A stretch of DNA of 64,000 nucleotides from Hybos culiciformis (GCA_964007475.1 OZ023274.1:5704001-5768000); one strand, 5' to 3'; numbered from the stretch's first letter, positions 1 through 15,123 are shown. Notes: generated by a model not told the origin, from the letters alone. Numbers and translations: made by a program.

Positions 1-3000
1 GTCATCCATGTGCATATAAAAATAGTTTACACTTTATAATTGCTTAATATAGTCCAGGTATAGTTTATTAATTTAATGTTAGGAATTTAATTCTTTTTAC
101 TTTATGCAAACCGTTTTTTAAATTTTAAATTTGAGAAATATCCTACGTATGTTGACGACGGATTATATATTGTTTTGTATGTTGAAGTCCCTGAAAATCT
201 AAAAGTATAGGTATACTTGATATTTTTTTGTGTTTTTCAAACTATGTTTGAATTCTCAACCAACAAAAAAAAAATAAAAAAATTATCAAAATATTTTAAG
301 AAATTTTTATTATTTTCAAAAAATACATTCAAAGGTCCATGCAATTTACCACGTGGACTTGAAGGCAATGTTTTCATTTCTATAATATTCTGCAAAAACA
401 AAAATTGTGACATGCGCCCGGAAAATTCTGTAAAAATTTTTTTAATATTTGTTTTGTCGTCACTTTGTTTTTCTCAATCATATTATTATTTAGAAATACA
501 AAATTTTGTTATTTATAGAATTTTATAATTATTAATGTTTATTATCAATAATGCAATTCAAATAAATATTTTGTAAATTTATTTTTCATATTATTATATA
601 TATGTATAATATGTTTAGGCTCATAATCATAATTACTTTAATAAAGTGAGAGAAAATATCATTTATGATTTGGATAGAAAGCGGATTTTGAGGAAGCATT
701 TACTGCAAAATAATTAGTCAAATCCAATCTAAGAATCTAAAGTTGATAATACTATATAATGTAATAGTGCAGCAAGAAGCTCATTTATCTTTTTCCATTT
801 TTAAAAAAACACCGTGTATTATATCTTAAACACTATTCTAAACTGAGCCACAAAGAAATAAATCATGCGTTATAAATAAATGCCGCCATCGATTCCTTGG
901 TACGAGTTACTCATAATTAAGTATTGAAACTGAGATTAAGATTATTTCTTAATTTATTCTAAATTATTTTAAAAATTATCTTTAAATTATCTTTATTTAG
1001 AGTATGAACTACCTATTCTCTTAACTCAAAAGGTTGCTAGTTATAAGAATTACCTAAAAAAATAACTCATTTCTATTCATATTTCTATTAAAATAGCTCT
1101 CAGTGGCATAACAATTTTATTACAAAAAAGCATAATATTTTGTTTGATTTTTTTTTTACACATTTATTTCAAAATACCATATGATGTCACCACAAAATGT
1201 GCACAAACAGCGTCTAACCGCATATGGCGGCCACATAACTACTCTCGTTCCTTTTTATCATTTTGAAAATTTCACCGAAAAATAATAATAATTATTTCAA
1301 ATGTTTTCACAATATTGCGGGAAATTTCTTTTTAAAATATATGTATATATGCTTGAATATATACACAGTGACTAGTGACTAACATGGATAATTTTTATTA
1401 GTGAAAATTAAAATATAATAATTATTATAGTTTTAGATAAAAATTTGGTACAATGCACGCATAGATAATATTATTGATAAAAATAGAAATATTATAGTGC
1501 TTATATGAAACAAGTAAACTTTTTCAGGCGCTCTGAAATCGTTGCCTCTATTCTGTCCAGCATATATTTGTTTTTTATTAAATAATTATACTATAATTTG
1601 ATTGAGTCAAAATTTGAAACAATTTTGCGACAAAATAAAATTTGAGTTTCATCCAATTGTTTTTCTTTTTACTGAATTCTGCGAGAAAAAGTTTATTTTG
1701 GGGAAAATATTTGAACGACAGCAATTGACGCAGCTGAAAAAAAATCGTTGACAATATAACTGAATTAGAAGTTGAGAAAGTCATATTAAAATTATTTTGT
1801 ATTTTCTATTTTTACAAATCTTTTTCGGTTCATTTTGTTTTAAAACATTTATTTTTTTTTTTGTGTGTGGGAAATATAATGCAGGGTTCGTTCGTCTGAA
1901 GAAAAAAAAAAAAAGAATTATAAAATTAAAATTATAAATATAATTTTCTTAAATTTATTAAAATAGAAAATTTCGTAGAATATTTTGTATTCTCTATAAT
2001 TGTACATGCATATATTATATTTAAATTGCACCTGATCATGTGAAAAGGAAATAAATGTTTCCCGCCTCGTTTTAATTTAATTTTTTTTTTTTTATATATT
2101 TGATTGATTGCCTTAGTTGAAAATAAGAAAAATAAAAAAATTAAAAAAACAAAAAATCACAATTATTTCAATTCTCACTTTGACTTTTAAAAATAAAGTT
2201 CTAAATAAAATTATATTTCAATTTTTATTTAATTTTTTTTTTTTCGAAATTATAATCTAATTTTAATATTTTAATGTTAAATTATGAGTTGTTATATTTA
2301 CATATAAGTATATATAGTTTGATGACATTTATTTATTTTTATTTTTGCGAAATTCTATTTTCAATGGAAATTATGTATATATATAGAGAAGTATAGAGCG
2401 AGAAAATTTTCATATATGTGTGCAAAAAGAAAAATTCAATCATGTCAATTTTAATGCACAGAAAAAAAAAAGCTCTTTTGTTTATACACAGGGAATATAA
2501 ATAATTTTTTTTTTTTTTTCTATTTATTATTTTGATTTATTTTACTCGCACAACAAATAACCTCATTTTATAGTTTTTATTATTTGAAAATTGGGTACAC
2601 ATCATTTTATCAGGGCATATTATTGTAATTTTTCAAGGATATAAGATAAAAAAAGATATTTGTTAGAAAAATAATTTTTTTTTCTTCATAAACACTACTA
2701 TAGAAAATTGTGTAAAATCCTCAATATATTATCGATATTGAACTATCAGTCAAAAACTTTATGAATTTAATGTCTATGCCATAGTGCGAAAGTCTGCTTT
2801 CCCGCTTTAATTCCCAATTACAAGAAATTTAAAAAAGAATTAAGTTTTATTTATCGAAATTTTAGTGTGAAAGAAATATTTTGAATTAAAACTGAGTATA
2901 ATATATGATAAAGTTGGACTTGACTTGTTCGTATCAGAGAGCTATTTCTTCATGTGGAATTGTACCGGGGTGCCTATTTTTAAGCCAATTTATTCCAATG

Positions 3001-6000
3001 GAAAATGGTACTGAATCAGAACGAAACACCAAAACAAACAAATTTTTATTTTTTCATCAGACATACTAAAATCTTAAGTATTTTTGACTACTGCACTGCA
3101 CCCAGAGTCATTGTATACAATTTATACTGAAATAAATATTTCATCTCTAAATAGTTCTTTTTGAACTATAGCACTATAAGTTAAGTCATTTTTAACTTCT
3201 GATAGAACAATACTTTTAAGGACCTTCTGCGAATTATAATCTTCGGACTATTATTACAATAATGTAAAATTTCTCGTAAAATTAAATCCTGTCCGGTGCT
3301 TTCTTAAGTTAAACTGTCAACATTATGTTGCTTTCTCCTCCAGAGTTCAGTATGATAAGAATTCTTAAGTAGGTGAATGCAGAATTTTTGTTACGATAAT
3401 ATAATAAATAATTTAATAAACAAAAAGAAAATATTGAAGAAAAATGTTTTATTTTATTTTTTTTTTTTTTTTATTTCTTAAATGTAAAATACAAATAATT
3501 TATTTATTTTTTTTTATTATATTTTGTTGCGTTCTAAAAATCATCCAGCTAAAAATATATAAAAATTTAAATTTATATTTAATTTCAAGTTTTTTTTTTT
3601 TTTTTTACTTTATTTATTTTTAATTTCACACCTTTTTTGTTTTTAAAGTGTTTGTTGTGTATTTTTAATTTACTTTTCTTATCCTGTGTATTTATTTTAT
3701 TTTTTTTATTTATATTTGTTTTTCTTTTTATATATTTTATTATGTTGTGTTATGTTTTTTTTTTATTCTCATATTTTTTTTTTATTTTTTATATGAGAAT
3801 TAACAATCATTTTTAAATAATGTATGAGTTTTCTCAGTTTAATTTTTTTTTTTATATATTTTATTTTGTTGTGCAATTGAAGTAAAAATAAAAAAATAAA
3901 AGAAAACACAAGAAAATTTAATAAAAACATCCTTTTGCCCTTAGGATTTATTTCGTTTTTATATTTTTCTTTTATTTATAATTTTGAATAAAAATTGTGT
4001 GTTTGGTATTAAAAAAAAAAAAATCTGTGACGATCATCTTTATATAGTTATTGGTTGGTTCTCTAAGAGCTTAAGAGTAATATTATTCTTCCTCCAAAGT
4101 GGCTTAGGCCCAGTGTTTTAATTTAATTAAAAAGAGAAGGGTACTGTTGACTATATTTCAATAGGCACTTAATACAGGATTTAGAATTTAAGTTATTAAC
4201 GATCTGGAAACATGGCAGTGTAATTGTAGTCAAATGTATACCAGACCCAATTAAACAGATTTCTTGAAAACATTTCTGTCGGTATTCCTGGCATTGCTAA
4301 TAGCCAAAATAATTAACTTTTTGCTGCAAATGCTAACTCTCCATATTCAAAATCTTATTATTATTTTGTAGTAATTAAAAGTCAGTTTATTCTTTGAACT
4401 CGAAATCTCTTTAAACATAGAAAAAAAACTTGGCAAAGCCTTGGACATTTTCATTTTATATTAAGATATGTTTTTCTGTAAAGTGTGCGTTGAAAATTGG
4501 GAAAATATTTGAGCAACGAACAAATTAAATTATTAAAACTATTGTACAAACACTCACAATTTTGCAATTATTTTTTCCTTCCCATAGATATTCCTTAAAC
4601 TCTCTTAAAACAAGACTCATTTTCATTTTAGGACAATTCCTTCTTTTTTTTTGACCAAATGAAACATTTTCTGTCTTTTTGCCTTAATTTCCCCCTAGAA
4701 TTTTTTTTTTTTTAAGTTTTAAAAAGCTTTAGAAATAGTCTTTTTTAGTTAAATCTATTGTTTTTATTCATGGATCGTTGAATTTTTATCCTTATCCTTT
4801 TTTCTTTTTTTAAACTAATAAAGAGCATAATAAGTTGTAAGGATCTAACACTTTAAACAAAAATTTGTTTTCTTGTTTTCATTGTATACTTCCGTTTTTG
4901 AAATTGAAACGAAAATAAGTGAGATGAAAACAAAAAAAAAATTTCATTTCTTTTTATTTTTTTAATCTTTTTTTTTACATTTTTCTATGATTTTTATTAT
5001 TATTGTTCCTAGGATAGATAATAAAAAAATTAGTTTTTCATTTGTCTTTTTTGCAATTGAAGACTCCTGATGTAAATATTTGATTTGAATGATGGAATAA
5101 AAAATAATGTTGTGAAGAAAACAAGGATGGAGGATAGATAGATATAAAATTAAAATTAAATATGTAATAAAATTTAAAAATTAAAAAAAATTATAATATT
5201 CTCAACAGGTATGATTTCTCAGGGTCCTTGTAGATAGATTAAAGCCATATATAGTATTTTCAAATAAACTGTACACAGAAATGGTACAAAAATTTGAAAT
5301 CTTTATATTGTTTCCTATATGTTCATACACAAATAAATTTTTAATGATTCCTAAAGAAAGTCAGATAAAGTAGCTAAGGATTTTGCAATGGGAATCATGA
5401 TAGTGGAATTGAATAAGAATTTCCCAAAATTTTATAAAAGATCAACATATACCGCTAAAAAGTAAAAAGAAATTTATATATTCATCAAAAAATAATTTAT
5501 TCTTATTTTTTTACTGAGCAGACAATAATTTTGAACTATTTCCCAATCCCATACTTTATATATAAATTTTATATATATATAGGTACGCTAAAGTTACATT
5601 AATTCATTAAAATTTATTATTAACATTTTAATTTGTACATTAGGGATATTTCACACCAAAAATATTATGTATATATATAAATATATATGAATACCACCAT
5701 AAACTTATGCCTGCTTAGTTCGTACATATAGAAATGTGTATTAAGTATATATGTATCTATACACAACAAACAATAAATATAATAAACTTTTATTATTATA
5801 AATTATAATAGAAAATATGAAAATGATTTACTATCAAAACTGAAATTAATAGGAAAATTAATTGAAATCACAATATTTCACTCACAAAAATGTTACAATC
5901 ATTATCATTTTTTGGTACATTGCCAAATAACCAGTTGTTGATGATCCAGAATGGAATTTTCACTTTAGAAAATTTTTGCCTCTGCTATATTGCTTTATTA

Positions 6001-7194
6001 TATTTATATATATATATAGTAGATAATAATATTAATATAAATTATAAATGTATGTTGTATATGTAAGCAAATTCTCATAATATATATATTTTTTTAATTT
6101 ATGTTTGTTATGAAAACTATTTATAGAATTTTCAGATTATCTTATATGTTTTATTTTAGCATTTTTATGGATTTTATGAACTACTAAAAGTTTCTTTAAT
6201 TGATATTGCAACCTTTATTGACTTTACGAAATATTTATTTTTAATAATATGCAATGATAATAAAATTTGTAAAAATGAAGCAATAACAAACTACAATTGA
6301 TCACTTCACCTTAGTGAGAGCCATCAATCGTAAATAATAATTGAAGCTTTATTTCAGGTTTGAAAGAAAATTTATTGCCACTAAATTGTACATTACCCTA
6401 ATATATACTTATTTATTTTAAAAAATATAAAGCTAAACAATTTCTTTTTCAACGTTTTTCTAATTTTTTGAAATTGACGTTTATTACAAAATCTTAGCTG
6501 GGTAAAGTAAAATTTGTGGTTCCACATGAAATTTTATTAAATTAGATTTGTTTGAAAAAAGCTTGGAACAAATGTTAAAATAATTTTATGTGAATGAAAC
6601 TGGACATAATTTACCATAAAATACGACTTTTTTTTGTGAAAAATTTGTCTGTGTTGAGATCTAGGTATATAAATTATTTATACAAATGTGGCAAATTATG
6701 TGCAGAAATAAGGACAATAAATCAAAATTTAAAAAAAAAAAATTAGCTTTCCAACTGTATACTGTTCTTTGGTAATTCCATCCTATTAGAAATTAATGTT
6801 CAAATTTTTATATTTCAGTGTAATATTGTAAAAAAGAAATGTGCGCATACTATATAAATGTGTGCTATACTATATTATATACATTTCATTAAGAACTTTT
6901 AAGAATTTTCAAGAACATTGTTAAAGCTTTTAATTTATAAATTATACATATATACATGACAGAATCATTAAGGAATAAGTAGAAATTCTTAAAATTCATT
7001 TCGGATAGGTATCTATCATAGTTTTTCAGGAATTTTTTTTATTGAAAATTAAACGTACTTACTTCTTCTAAACTTTTCCGAAATTTGGAGACTATGATTA
7101 CATGTTTTTTTGATATTATATATATAATAGATACTCAAAGTAAACTAGATTTCGTTTTAGAAACATCAGAATTTTGAAAGTTTTCAGTTTCAGT
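1..7194. other. A+T-rich intergenic block, no gene seen
   Basis: I see no supported gene here. The block consists of A/T homopolymers and TA-rich tracts (for example around 2500, 3450, 3590 and 4010). The open frames at 217-528 and 1578-1784 are rich in F, K, N, I and Y and look like chance frames. The frame at 217 opens with TTG rather than ATG. A slightly GC-richer patch at about 1186-1250 (CGCATATGGCGGCC) has no open frame of note. Confidence 0.6.
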
Positions 7195-7270
7195 TTTCGA
7201 CAATATTCTTCGGCATGTTCGGTCATGAGTTCGATTCCCACATCGGACTGGAATTTGTTAATTTTTCGAT
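7195..7270 (+). repeat. SINE-like fragment with Pol III B-box motif
   Basis: The stretch contains GAGTTCGATTCCC at 7227-7239, which fits the tRNA B-box (GGTTCGANNCC) with one mismatch, followed by CACATCGGACTGG. This B box plus CATCGGACTGG arrangement is common in degenerate tRNA-derived repeats of insects. No convincing A box is seen about 45 bp upstream and no cloverleaf can be drawn, so it is a fragment rather than a tRNA gene. Confidence 0.4.
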
Positions 7271-10200
7271 TTTTCCGTTTGTGTTGTTTCTTTTCTTAAG
7301 AATTGAAGTTTGAAGGAACGAAATTATATTTTTAATTTAATTTTCCCTCAAAAAGTTTCAGATTTTCTAAAAACTTGACTGGGAAAATATAATTATTTCA
7401 TTGTTTCGATATTGTAATTTAATAAAAGTGTTACTCACAAAAGTTTGATATCCGAAAATTAAAAAAAAATTCAAGTTTTGTATAAGCTTTGTTACTATGG
7501 CAAAATGCAATTTATTGATTTTAGATTAAGATTTAACAAGAGTTTTTGATGCAAATTTTATTTAGATTTACAGGATTTACAAATGATCATTTAAAAATTT
7601 TACTAATCATTTTATTTTTATACATAAAAATTTTATTTAAATTTAACTTATTGGGTTTTCCAACAGTCATTCATAATGTTTTTCTTTTTAAAAATATTAT
7701 AATTTATAATTTTTGCATCATGAATATAAATTCTGTGAAAATCTCAATCTAATTCCTAATTTCCATGAAAAAAAAAGCTAAAACTTAGGGAAAAATCGTC
7801 GATTTCTGAGCTTTATTGGTAAGAAACGAAATACAATTGCAGACTAATAACTAATAACTTCATAATTATATATAAAACTTATAAGCAACTAAATACTATA
7901 TTATAAGCTATATATTAGATAGGTATATTTTCCAGGGAATTCGGTCATGACAATTTAATTATATTCTCATCTTCATTATTTCTCTAAATGGCATAAATGT
8001 TCCCTGAAAACACACAAATTATAGTTTTTTAGGCTCTATAAACCATACTGTCTCAAAAGAACGATATATGAACTTTCATTATATACATAAAGTTCTTTAA
8101 AAATTTAAGATTTTGTTTGTGTATTCTGCATAGGGAAAATAATTAATTCATTACACATTAAGAACAATTTTTTTATACGACTAGATGACACAGACATAAG
8201 CTTAATACAGTGATGTAAAATAAAATTTTTTTTCATCATATATATCTATTTTTTTTTTGTTTTATTTTATTTTGGCTACATTCCAAAGAATTTCAGGTAA
8301 AATAATTCTGAATGTTTTATTTATTTTTGGTTTACGTTTTTTATTTTTTTTATTTTATCTTTATGATGAGTAAAAGCTTAAGTTTTTAATTTTTTTTATT
8401 TCCCTTATAGAAAATAACTTTAAGAATGAAAATTGTTTTTGTTTATAAAGCTCTTAACAGTCGCAGTGATTGTCAAACATAGTTATTGAAATCTTTCGAA
8501 TTGCATATTTTCCATAAATCGTATTACTTTTTTAAAATTAACAAAATTATAATATTCGAAAATTTCCTATTCTATTGATTTCAAGTGACGAACTTTAATA
8601 TTCCTGAAAAACTTGTGTTTTGATATGATTTATTATTTTTAGACCGTTTCAAACCGCTAAAATGATATTATATTATTTAATTATAAGTAAGTCGATTTCG
8701 ACCCTTTGAACATCAAAATTGTTCTTTACCCTTTTTCAAGTAAATGAGGATATTTTAGGCTTGTAGGTAAGAAGGTGATAAATCTAAATTAGGAAACCAC
8801 TGTGTCCAAAAATTCGGACAACAGACAATGATATCAAATTATGGTTTATGTGTAGAAACTTTAAATCGAAATATGGAAAAAAAAGGTACCATATATAATA
8901 TATATACTACTTTACTTTTAAAGTTAAGATTAAATAAACTTGTTAAGTTAAAGTTAATCGGTAATTAAAGAAAAGTTTTTGTTTTTTGGAAAATTGTATG
9001 GTAACGAACCAAAATTTGATGGTTTTTAAGTACTTATATATACACCTGCTACATTATACTCTTAATTAGTTAAATAGGTTTCACTAATCATGAATATATT
9101 ACCGCAAAAGTATACTATAAATATCATTAAACCTTTCTTATAAAAAAAAAAAAAAATATATAGTCTAACACTGCCTCTGCTATACTGAAATATTAAACTT
9201 TTTCGATCCCACACCGGCAAAAATTCCAATATTCCGTACAAAACATAATTATTTATTGCGGATATAAAGACTAAATTATCTATATACATATACACAATTC
9301 AAAAATTATAATTTAATTTTATTATGATCAGAAGAAAAAAAAATAAAAATATATATATTTTCTTAATAAACAAAAAATCTTTGAAGAAATTCAAAATTCA
9401 AAGAAAATCTTTCAGCAACATTTTTTCTTAATTACTTGAACTTTTTTTTTTTTTTCTTTTTTTCTAATTAAAAAAAAATTATGTACGCGAAATTTTTCAT
9501 ATAATAACATTATTGCTGTGTGATTTGATCTTGTTAGAAAAAAAAAAACTTGTTTTTTTTTTTTATTCTTTTTGTTATTTGAATTTGGCCCATTTTATAT
9601 GTTGCGTATTTGACCTACAATCAACCATGTAAATATTAAAAAAAAAAATTGTTTTTTTTTTTGCGTAATAAAGTCATTATAACAAAAAGAACTCATAATT
9701 TTTTTTTTCATATATATACACTTTACTTTATAAGAAAATTGGAACACCTACAACTTGCAATTAAAAATGTTTTTTTGTCAAAAAATTATAAATTGAATCT
9801 AATTTATGTCTTCTTGATCAAGAATAATCATAATTTAAAATTTAAATTGTTTTTTTCATATAAATATAATAATGATAAAATTTATATTTATTAATTTTGA
9901 CAAAAATTGAATTTTATTGCAAGACAGCAGACGCAGTTGAAAAATAATGTGATTGCGAGAATTGAAGTAATTTAAATGAAAATTAGAACCTAATGCCTTG
10001 TTTATAGGTACCACAGTAAAGTAATTTTTGGAGGAATGTTCCGGAAATCTATTCACAGCTAATTTTATATGAAAGTAAAAAATCAACTGCAAAAAATATA
10101 AAAAAAAAAAAAATTTTTTTTTGACGGGAAAAGATACCTGAAAAAAAAAATTCAGATAGGAAGGAAACGTAATGAAAAAGAAACAAAAAAAATAATTTTG

Positions 10201-13200
10201 TGAAGTAATGAAATTTTTTACCAAACAAAAATAAATTCAATTTTCTTAATTATTTGAAAATATTTTTAAAAAATTATTTTACGAAAAATAGATAAAATTA
10301 ATATCTTCATTTTCAGTAAATTAGCTTAAATATAAATAGAATAATAACATAGAAAATGGGTTTTTACGGTACCATTTTTTCAGATAGGTAAATTAGTAAT
10401 AAACAAGGCATAAGTAATTTCTGTCGGTTTATGAAATAATGTTTCAGTTTTTCTTGTGATTAAACATATTTTGCATATTGCTGTATACTTATAATATAAC
10501 ATCATTACCTTTTCACACTTTAGGTCAAAGTATAAACTGCAATTTAATTAATAGCTTTTTGACATATAGAATTTTGAATATTGAATACATTGTGTATATT
10601 AGAAAACTCATTTTTTATAATTTTTTGTTTTATATAACTATGTAGGTATATGCGGTTAGATTAATCAAATGTGAGTCTTTTGAAAGCTTCCAATAATAGA
10701 ATATAATTTTTTAGTAGTAATCTGGAAGCAAGTACACGTATTTTATAGTGCATAGTACATTTTGCTCAAATTTCACGTCAGAGAGAAGTCAAGAAAGTAT
10801 CAGAAACATATCTAAGAACTATTTGTTGACTTCATAAAATCATAGCACCGTCTACATCAACAACACTGAGCTTAAAAAAAAAAAAGGAACCACGCGAATA
10901 TCTGAATTTTCAGCATATCAAATAATTAAAATCTGATTTATTTTTTTTATATTTAATTAATTTTATATGTCAAAATCGTAATCAACCATAAAAAAAAAAG
11001 AAGATTTTCTGCCCTATAGGCTAAGAGACCTTTTTCCATCGAAAAAAAATTAAATTAAATTAAAAGTGTTAAATAATGTTATCCTAAGTCCCAAAACAAA
11101 ATTCAAATGAATAATAAAAATGTTTGGAAAACATTTTTGTTGCTTAACTATGTTTTGATGTCACTTTTATACTCATAATTATCTTTTGAAAATTAACGAA
11201 AAAGCACTTAAAAAAAGTGTGTACAGACAAAAATTTCCACTTTAATTTTATTAAATGAAAATATATAAAAAAAAAAAAACAGTATTATTTATTAATGGGA
11301 CATTAAACTTTTAAATGTCCTTTTTTTTGGTCGTAACGTTCATTGTCCACTCTTTTTACCAGAAAAGTTATACAATTTTTTTTTTAACTCATAAAAATAT
11401 TTGTAGACACTGTGAATATAATATTTTTGTTTTTTTTTTAACATAATAATAAGTTTGTTTTTGTTTACGAAACACTTATTTTTCACCAAAAAATATAATA
11501 TTTTATTTAATTTAAAATATACAGTAAAATATTGCAGAGAGGTTCGATAATATTCAGAACATTTGCATATTTTATGCATGAAATCCAAGATGAAGCTTTC
11601 TAGAAGTAAATTTTCTTTATTTCTAATATAAAAAGATCTTGGGCTCGATTTTTATTTTCGACACCAATTGAAGTTTCTATTAGATTTTAAAATATTTGGT
11701 AGTTTATGTCAGAATTTGGAAATAGTTTAGACTTAGAGTTTATATGAATTGTTTATGCTTATTATTGAAAGATCTTATGATTTCGACAGAATAATAATTA
11801 TAAGAAACATACTTTTGCCTCTGAAAAATATAAAAATATTCATGTATGATGGAAATGAAAAAATAAATTCATTTCCTAGGATATTTTTTGTTTTAACCAT
11901 ATATACTTGTACATGTATATAGAAAAAGGCCGTCTCGTCAACTGGAATGTTCCAACTATTTTAAATTTATTTAAAAAGAATAATTCATGATGAAAATTTT
12001 TTTACTTGAAAGCAAAAAAAAAAGAAAATATATTACGAAATTTATATAAATATATTTAAATATGTATAAAATTATTATTGCTATATTTTATGAGAAATAT
12101 ATAGGTTAATTTTATTAAAAAGTGGGACGACTTTTTTTTTTTTTTTTTTTTTTTCAATATTTGAGAATCGAAATTGTCACCTCATTGTACAGAACAGTAG
12201 ATAAAACATTCATTGGGAAAATATAATCAAAGTGAATAAATACATAATCAGATAAAAAGGATTTTTCATTACAGATGTTACTTATATGCGAAAAATTTAT
12301 ATTAATTAAACTCAAACAGGGTTTCTTTTGTAACTAAATTTTTACAAAAATACGTCATATCCTACCTGGACGATAAAAAAATCTTATATATTAAGTATAA
12401 TAAAAACTTATTAATAAGTTTCATTTTTTTTTTTACATATTTATCTCATGAATGCATGTACAACTTAAACATTAACATTCAAAGAATTATTGTTGGCACA
12501 ACATAATTCGTTAAGTAAATTTTATGACAACATAGTGTTACGCTATTATTTGCGAAAAACCTTAAAAAAGGTATATATACATATAATATGTTTATGGATA
12601 TAAAAATACAAATTTTTTGTTTTAACATAAATTTATTCATGATATGTAAAATGATAACGATATTACATGTCTCTATGCAAAATAAAAATATTTCCAAAAA
12701 GAAATAAAAAGAAAAAAACAAAAAAATATAACACAAAACAAACATACTTTTAACACATAAATTTTATTTATTTGCATAAATTTTGAATAAAAAGGCAAAC
12801 AATAAAAAGTTTTTCAAGCCTTAAGTTTATTTTATTTTTATTTTGAAATATTTTATTAAGTTTTTGGTACTTTTTTATTTTTGGTAAATTCTATGAAATT
12901 TTTTACAATGGTTTTAGATAAATTAATTTATTGACTCTGATATGATTAAAAGCAGAGACGGGTTACCGAATGTCGTTATGGTTATTTTTGATTATCTTTA
13001 TACTTTATGGATTAGATACGTCATTTAAAATGTTTTTCGTAAGTCATGTTAAAAGTCGCTTACCTATTAATGGAATTTATTGCTGCAGTTAGAAAGATTT
13101 TCATCATAATTTGATTCAAATACCTACATATAGTACATATATAAAATTTTTGATTTAAATAAATATTTACACAAATTATATTTGGATACTTATTCTATAA

Positions 13201-14032
13201 AATGATGACTTTAAGTCAAGATCTATTTTATTCTTCTTTTAAGTTCTAAAACAGAAAATCAAATTAAATGAAATTTTTTATTCGTACCCAAACTAAATAG
13301 ATTTTTTTGTACTGGCTAAACTAAAATATTATATGAAAATTTATTTTGTCCTGATTTCATTTTTATGAAAATTATAAATTTATTTCTCATTTAATTATAT
13401 TATTATTGTAAAAAATAATATGAAAATAATAAATAATAATTATTAAAAAATTTTTATTATTTAAATTTCATAAGCAGATGAATTTTCTTAACATTTTTGT
13501 AATTAATTTTAATTATGAGAAAACTAAACAATCATTTAATATAAGAAATTTAATTAATTATAACTTTTATATAGGTATTGTGATATTTTTTATATTTTTT
13601 ACTTAAATATTTAACAAAAAATTCTAGTTTTTTTTTTTTGCTATGGTCCTTAATTTAAATCATTAATAATTTATTTAATGTATGGGAAAATTTATAATGA
13701 AAATATCGAAAAATTAGATTTTAATTATTAAAAGAAAGTCATTTTTCATCAATTAAGTTTAATTTTTTAAAAAAAATATATGAATAAAATTTTGATGAAA
13801 AGAGTCACACAGTAATATTTAACTATATGTACTTAAAATAAGTTATGTTGTAAGTTGTAGTAAGTCTACTATGAAATTTTGAATATTTGTCAAGACGATT
13901 ATATACTTATAGTGAGATACAAGACAATCTCTCGTTAAGATATTACGGTTAAAGGATTTTAAACAAATTAAACAATCTGTATTTTAGTTTTAGAGTTTAA
14001 AATATAAATGTGAATAAAATAATATAATAGGG
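7271..14032. other. A+T-rich intergenic block, no gene seen
   Basis: No supported gene. Open frames at 7546, 9062, 9649, 9856, 10049, 11340 and 12479 have the low-complexity composition expected by chance (runs of F, K, I, N). Poly-T of about 24 bases occurs near 12131-12154. A stretch near 9922-9975 (GACAGCAGACGCAGTTGAAAA) resembles one near 1718-1745 and may be a very old dispersed repeat. Confidence 0.55.
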
Positions 14033-14426
14033 TTAAGAGGACTTGGTACCAGTTTGGATTTTTTGTCCCAAAATTTGATTGTAGAGCCGTTTTAGATTAT
14101 TTTAAAGTTTAATTTAAAAAAAACATTTCATTCACAACCTCAGGAATGTTTCATACTTTAAAATGACATAAAACTTTAGAATCGGTTAAGGCTAAGTGCT
14201 CGAAATCTCTTCAAAACCATTTTGTGACACATAACAATGGTTTTGAAGAGATTTCGAGCACTTACCCTTAACCGATTCTAAAAAGTCTTATACCCTTTTA
14301 AAGTATCAAACAGTTCGGAGGTTGTGAATGAAATGTTTTTTCTAAATTTAACTTTAAAATAATCTAAAACTGCTTTTCAAAAAAAATTTGGGACAAAAAA
14401 TTCAAACTGGTACCAAGTCCTCTTAA
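14033..14426. mobile_element. Foldback MITE, 394-bp hairpin flanked by TTAA
   Basis: The element is almost entirely one inverted repeat. The left arm begins TTAAGAGGACTTGGTACC at 14033, and the right arm ends with its exact complement at 14426. The arms stay complementary with scattered mismatches up to a ~14-base loop at about 14222-14235. The ends are TTAA on both sides, consistent with a TTAA target duplication (piggyBac-type) or with TTAA being part of the terminal repeat. There is no open frame, so it would depend on a transposase elsewhere. Small mismatches between arms show it is not brand new. Transcription through it would give a long hairpin RNA. Confidence 0.85.
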
Positions 14427-15033
14427 GAGTACAAACTAATATTCAATAGTATATCTCATATACCATTCAATAGTTCAAGAAATATTTCATTCCATTATGC
14501 CGAAATCGACATTAATAAGAATTCAAATTTTATAAAATGACTATTTTACAACAGTTTTCTCCTTAACGAAACATCAGATCTCTTTCCAAGCAATTCTCTA
14601 ATATTAATCGATATTAGAATATAGAATCATTGAACCAAAACTATGTTTTTTTTTAACCATTAATATTTTCCCGAAAATTCATTATTTTCTATATATATAA
14701 AATATCTAAAAAGCTGCCGAGAAAATCAAAAAATTACAAAAATAACATTAGTAAAATTAATTTAATTAATATTTCATTAAAAAAAAGAAAAAAGGAAAAA
14801 CCACTCCTTAACTTTGTTTTTCTTCTTTAAATATGGTAAAATTAAACGAATATATGGAAAAAGAATTATAATGTGGTAAGGTATAAAATAAATAATTTAT
14901 TATCCTTGAAAAACCTAAAACTATAATCAGGATAAATCACTCATGTTGAACTAAAACGTATATTACTGACAAATTCAAATTGATTTTTTTTAGTAAACAT
15001 TTTTTCTTACAATAGATTTCATTATAGTTAACT

Positions 15034-15123
15034 ATGGCACAAGGTTCAGGTTGCAAGCAAACAAAAAATTTATTTCGAATAGCGAAATTCTTAACAAAAT
15101 CAACTATATGCGATTTCTTGTAA
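15034..15123 (+). CDS. Short coding-like ORF ending at a GTAAG donor motif (speculative)
   Basis: ATG at 15034 opens 29 codons (MAQGSGCKQT at the start) with a more even amino-acid mix than the surroundings, and a TAA at 15121. The stop overlaps a sequence that reads TT|GTAAGGT, a good 5' splice donor, so the frame could be a first coding exon rather than a complete gene. I recognise no family. There is no TATA box or downstream exon that I can tie to it. It may well be chance. Confidence 0.12.
   Translation: MAQGSGCKQTKNLFRIAKFLTKSTICDFL

Noticed and set aside
217..528. 103-codon open frame
   Set aside because: It starts with TTG, is rich in F/K/I/S from homopolymers, and shows no domain; expected by chance in DNA of this composition and length.
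2905..3069. 54-codon ATG frame (MIKLDLTCSYQRAISSCG...)
   Set aside because: Somewhat protein-like at first, but it ends in a low-complexity tail with no promoter, splice or homology support.
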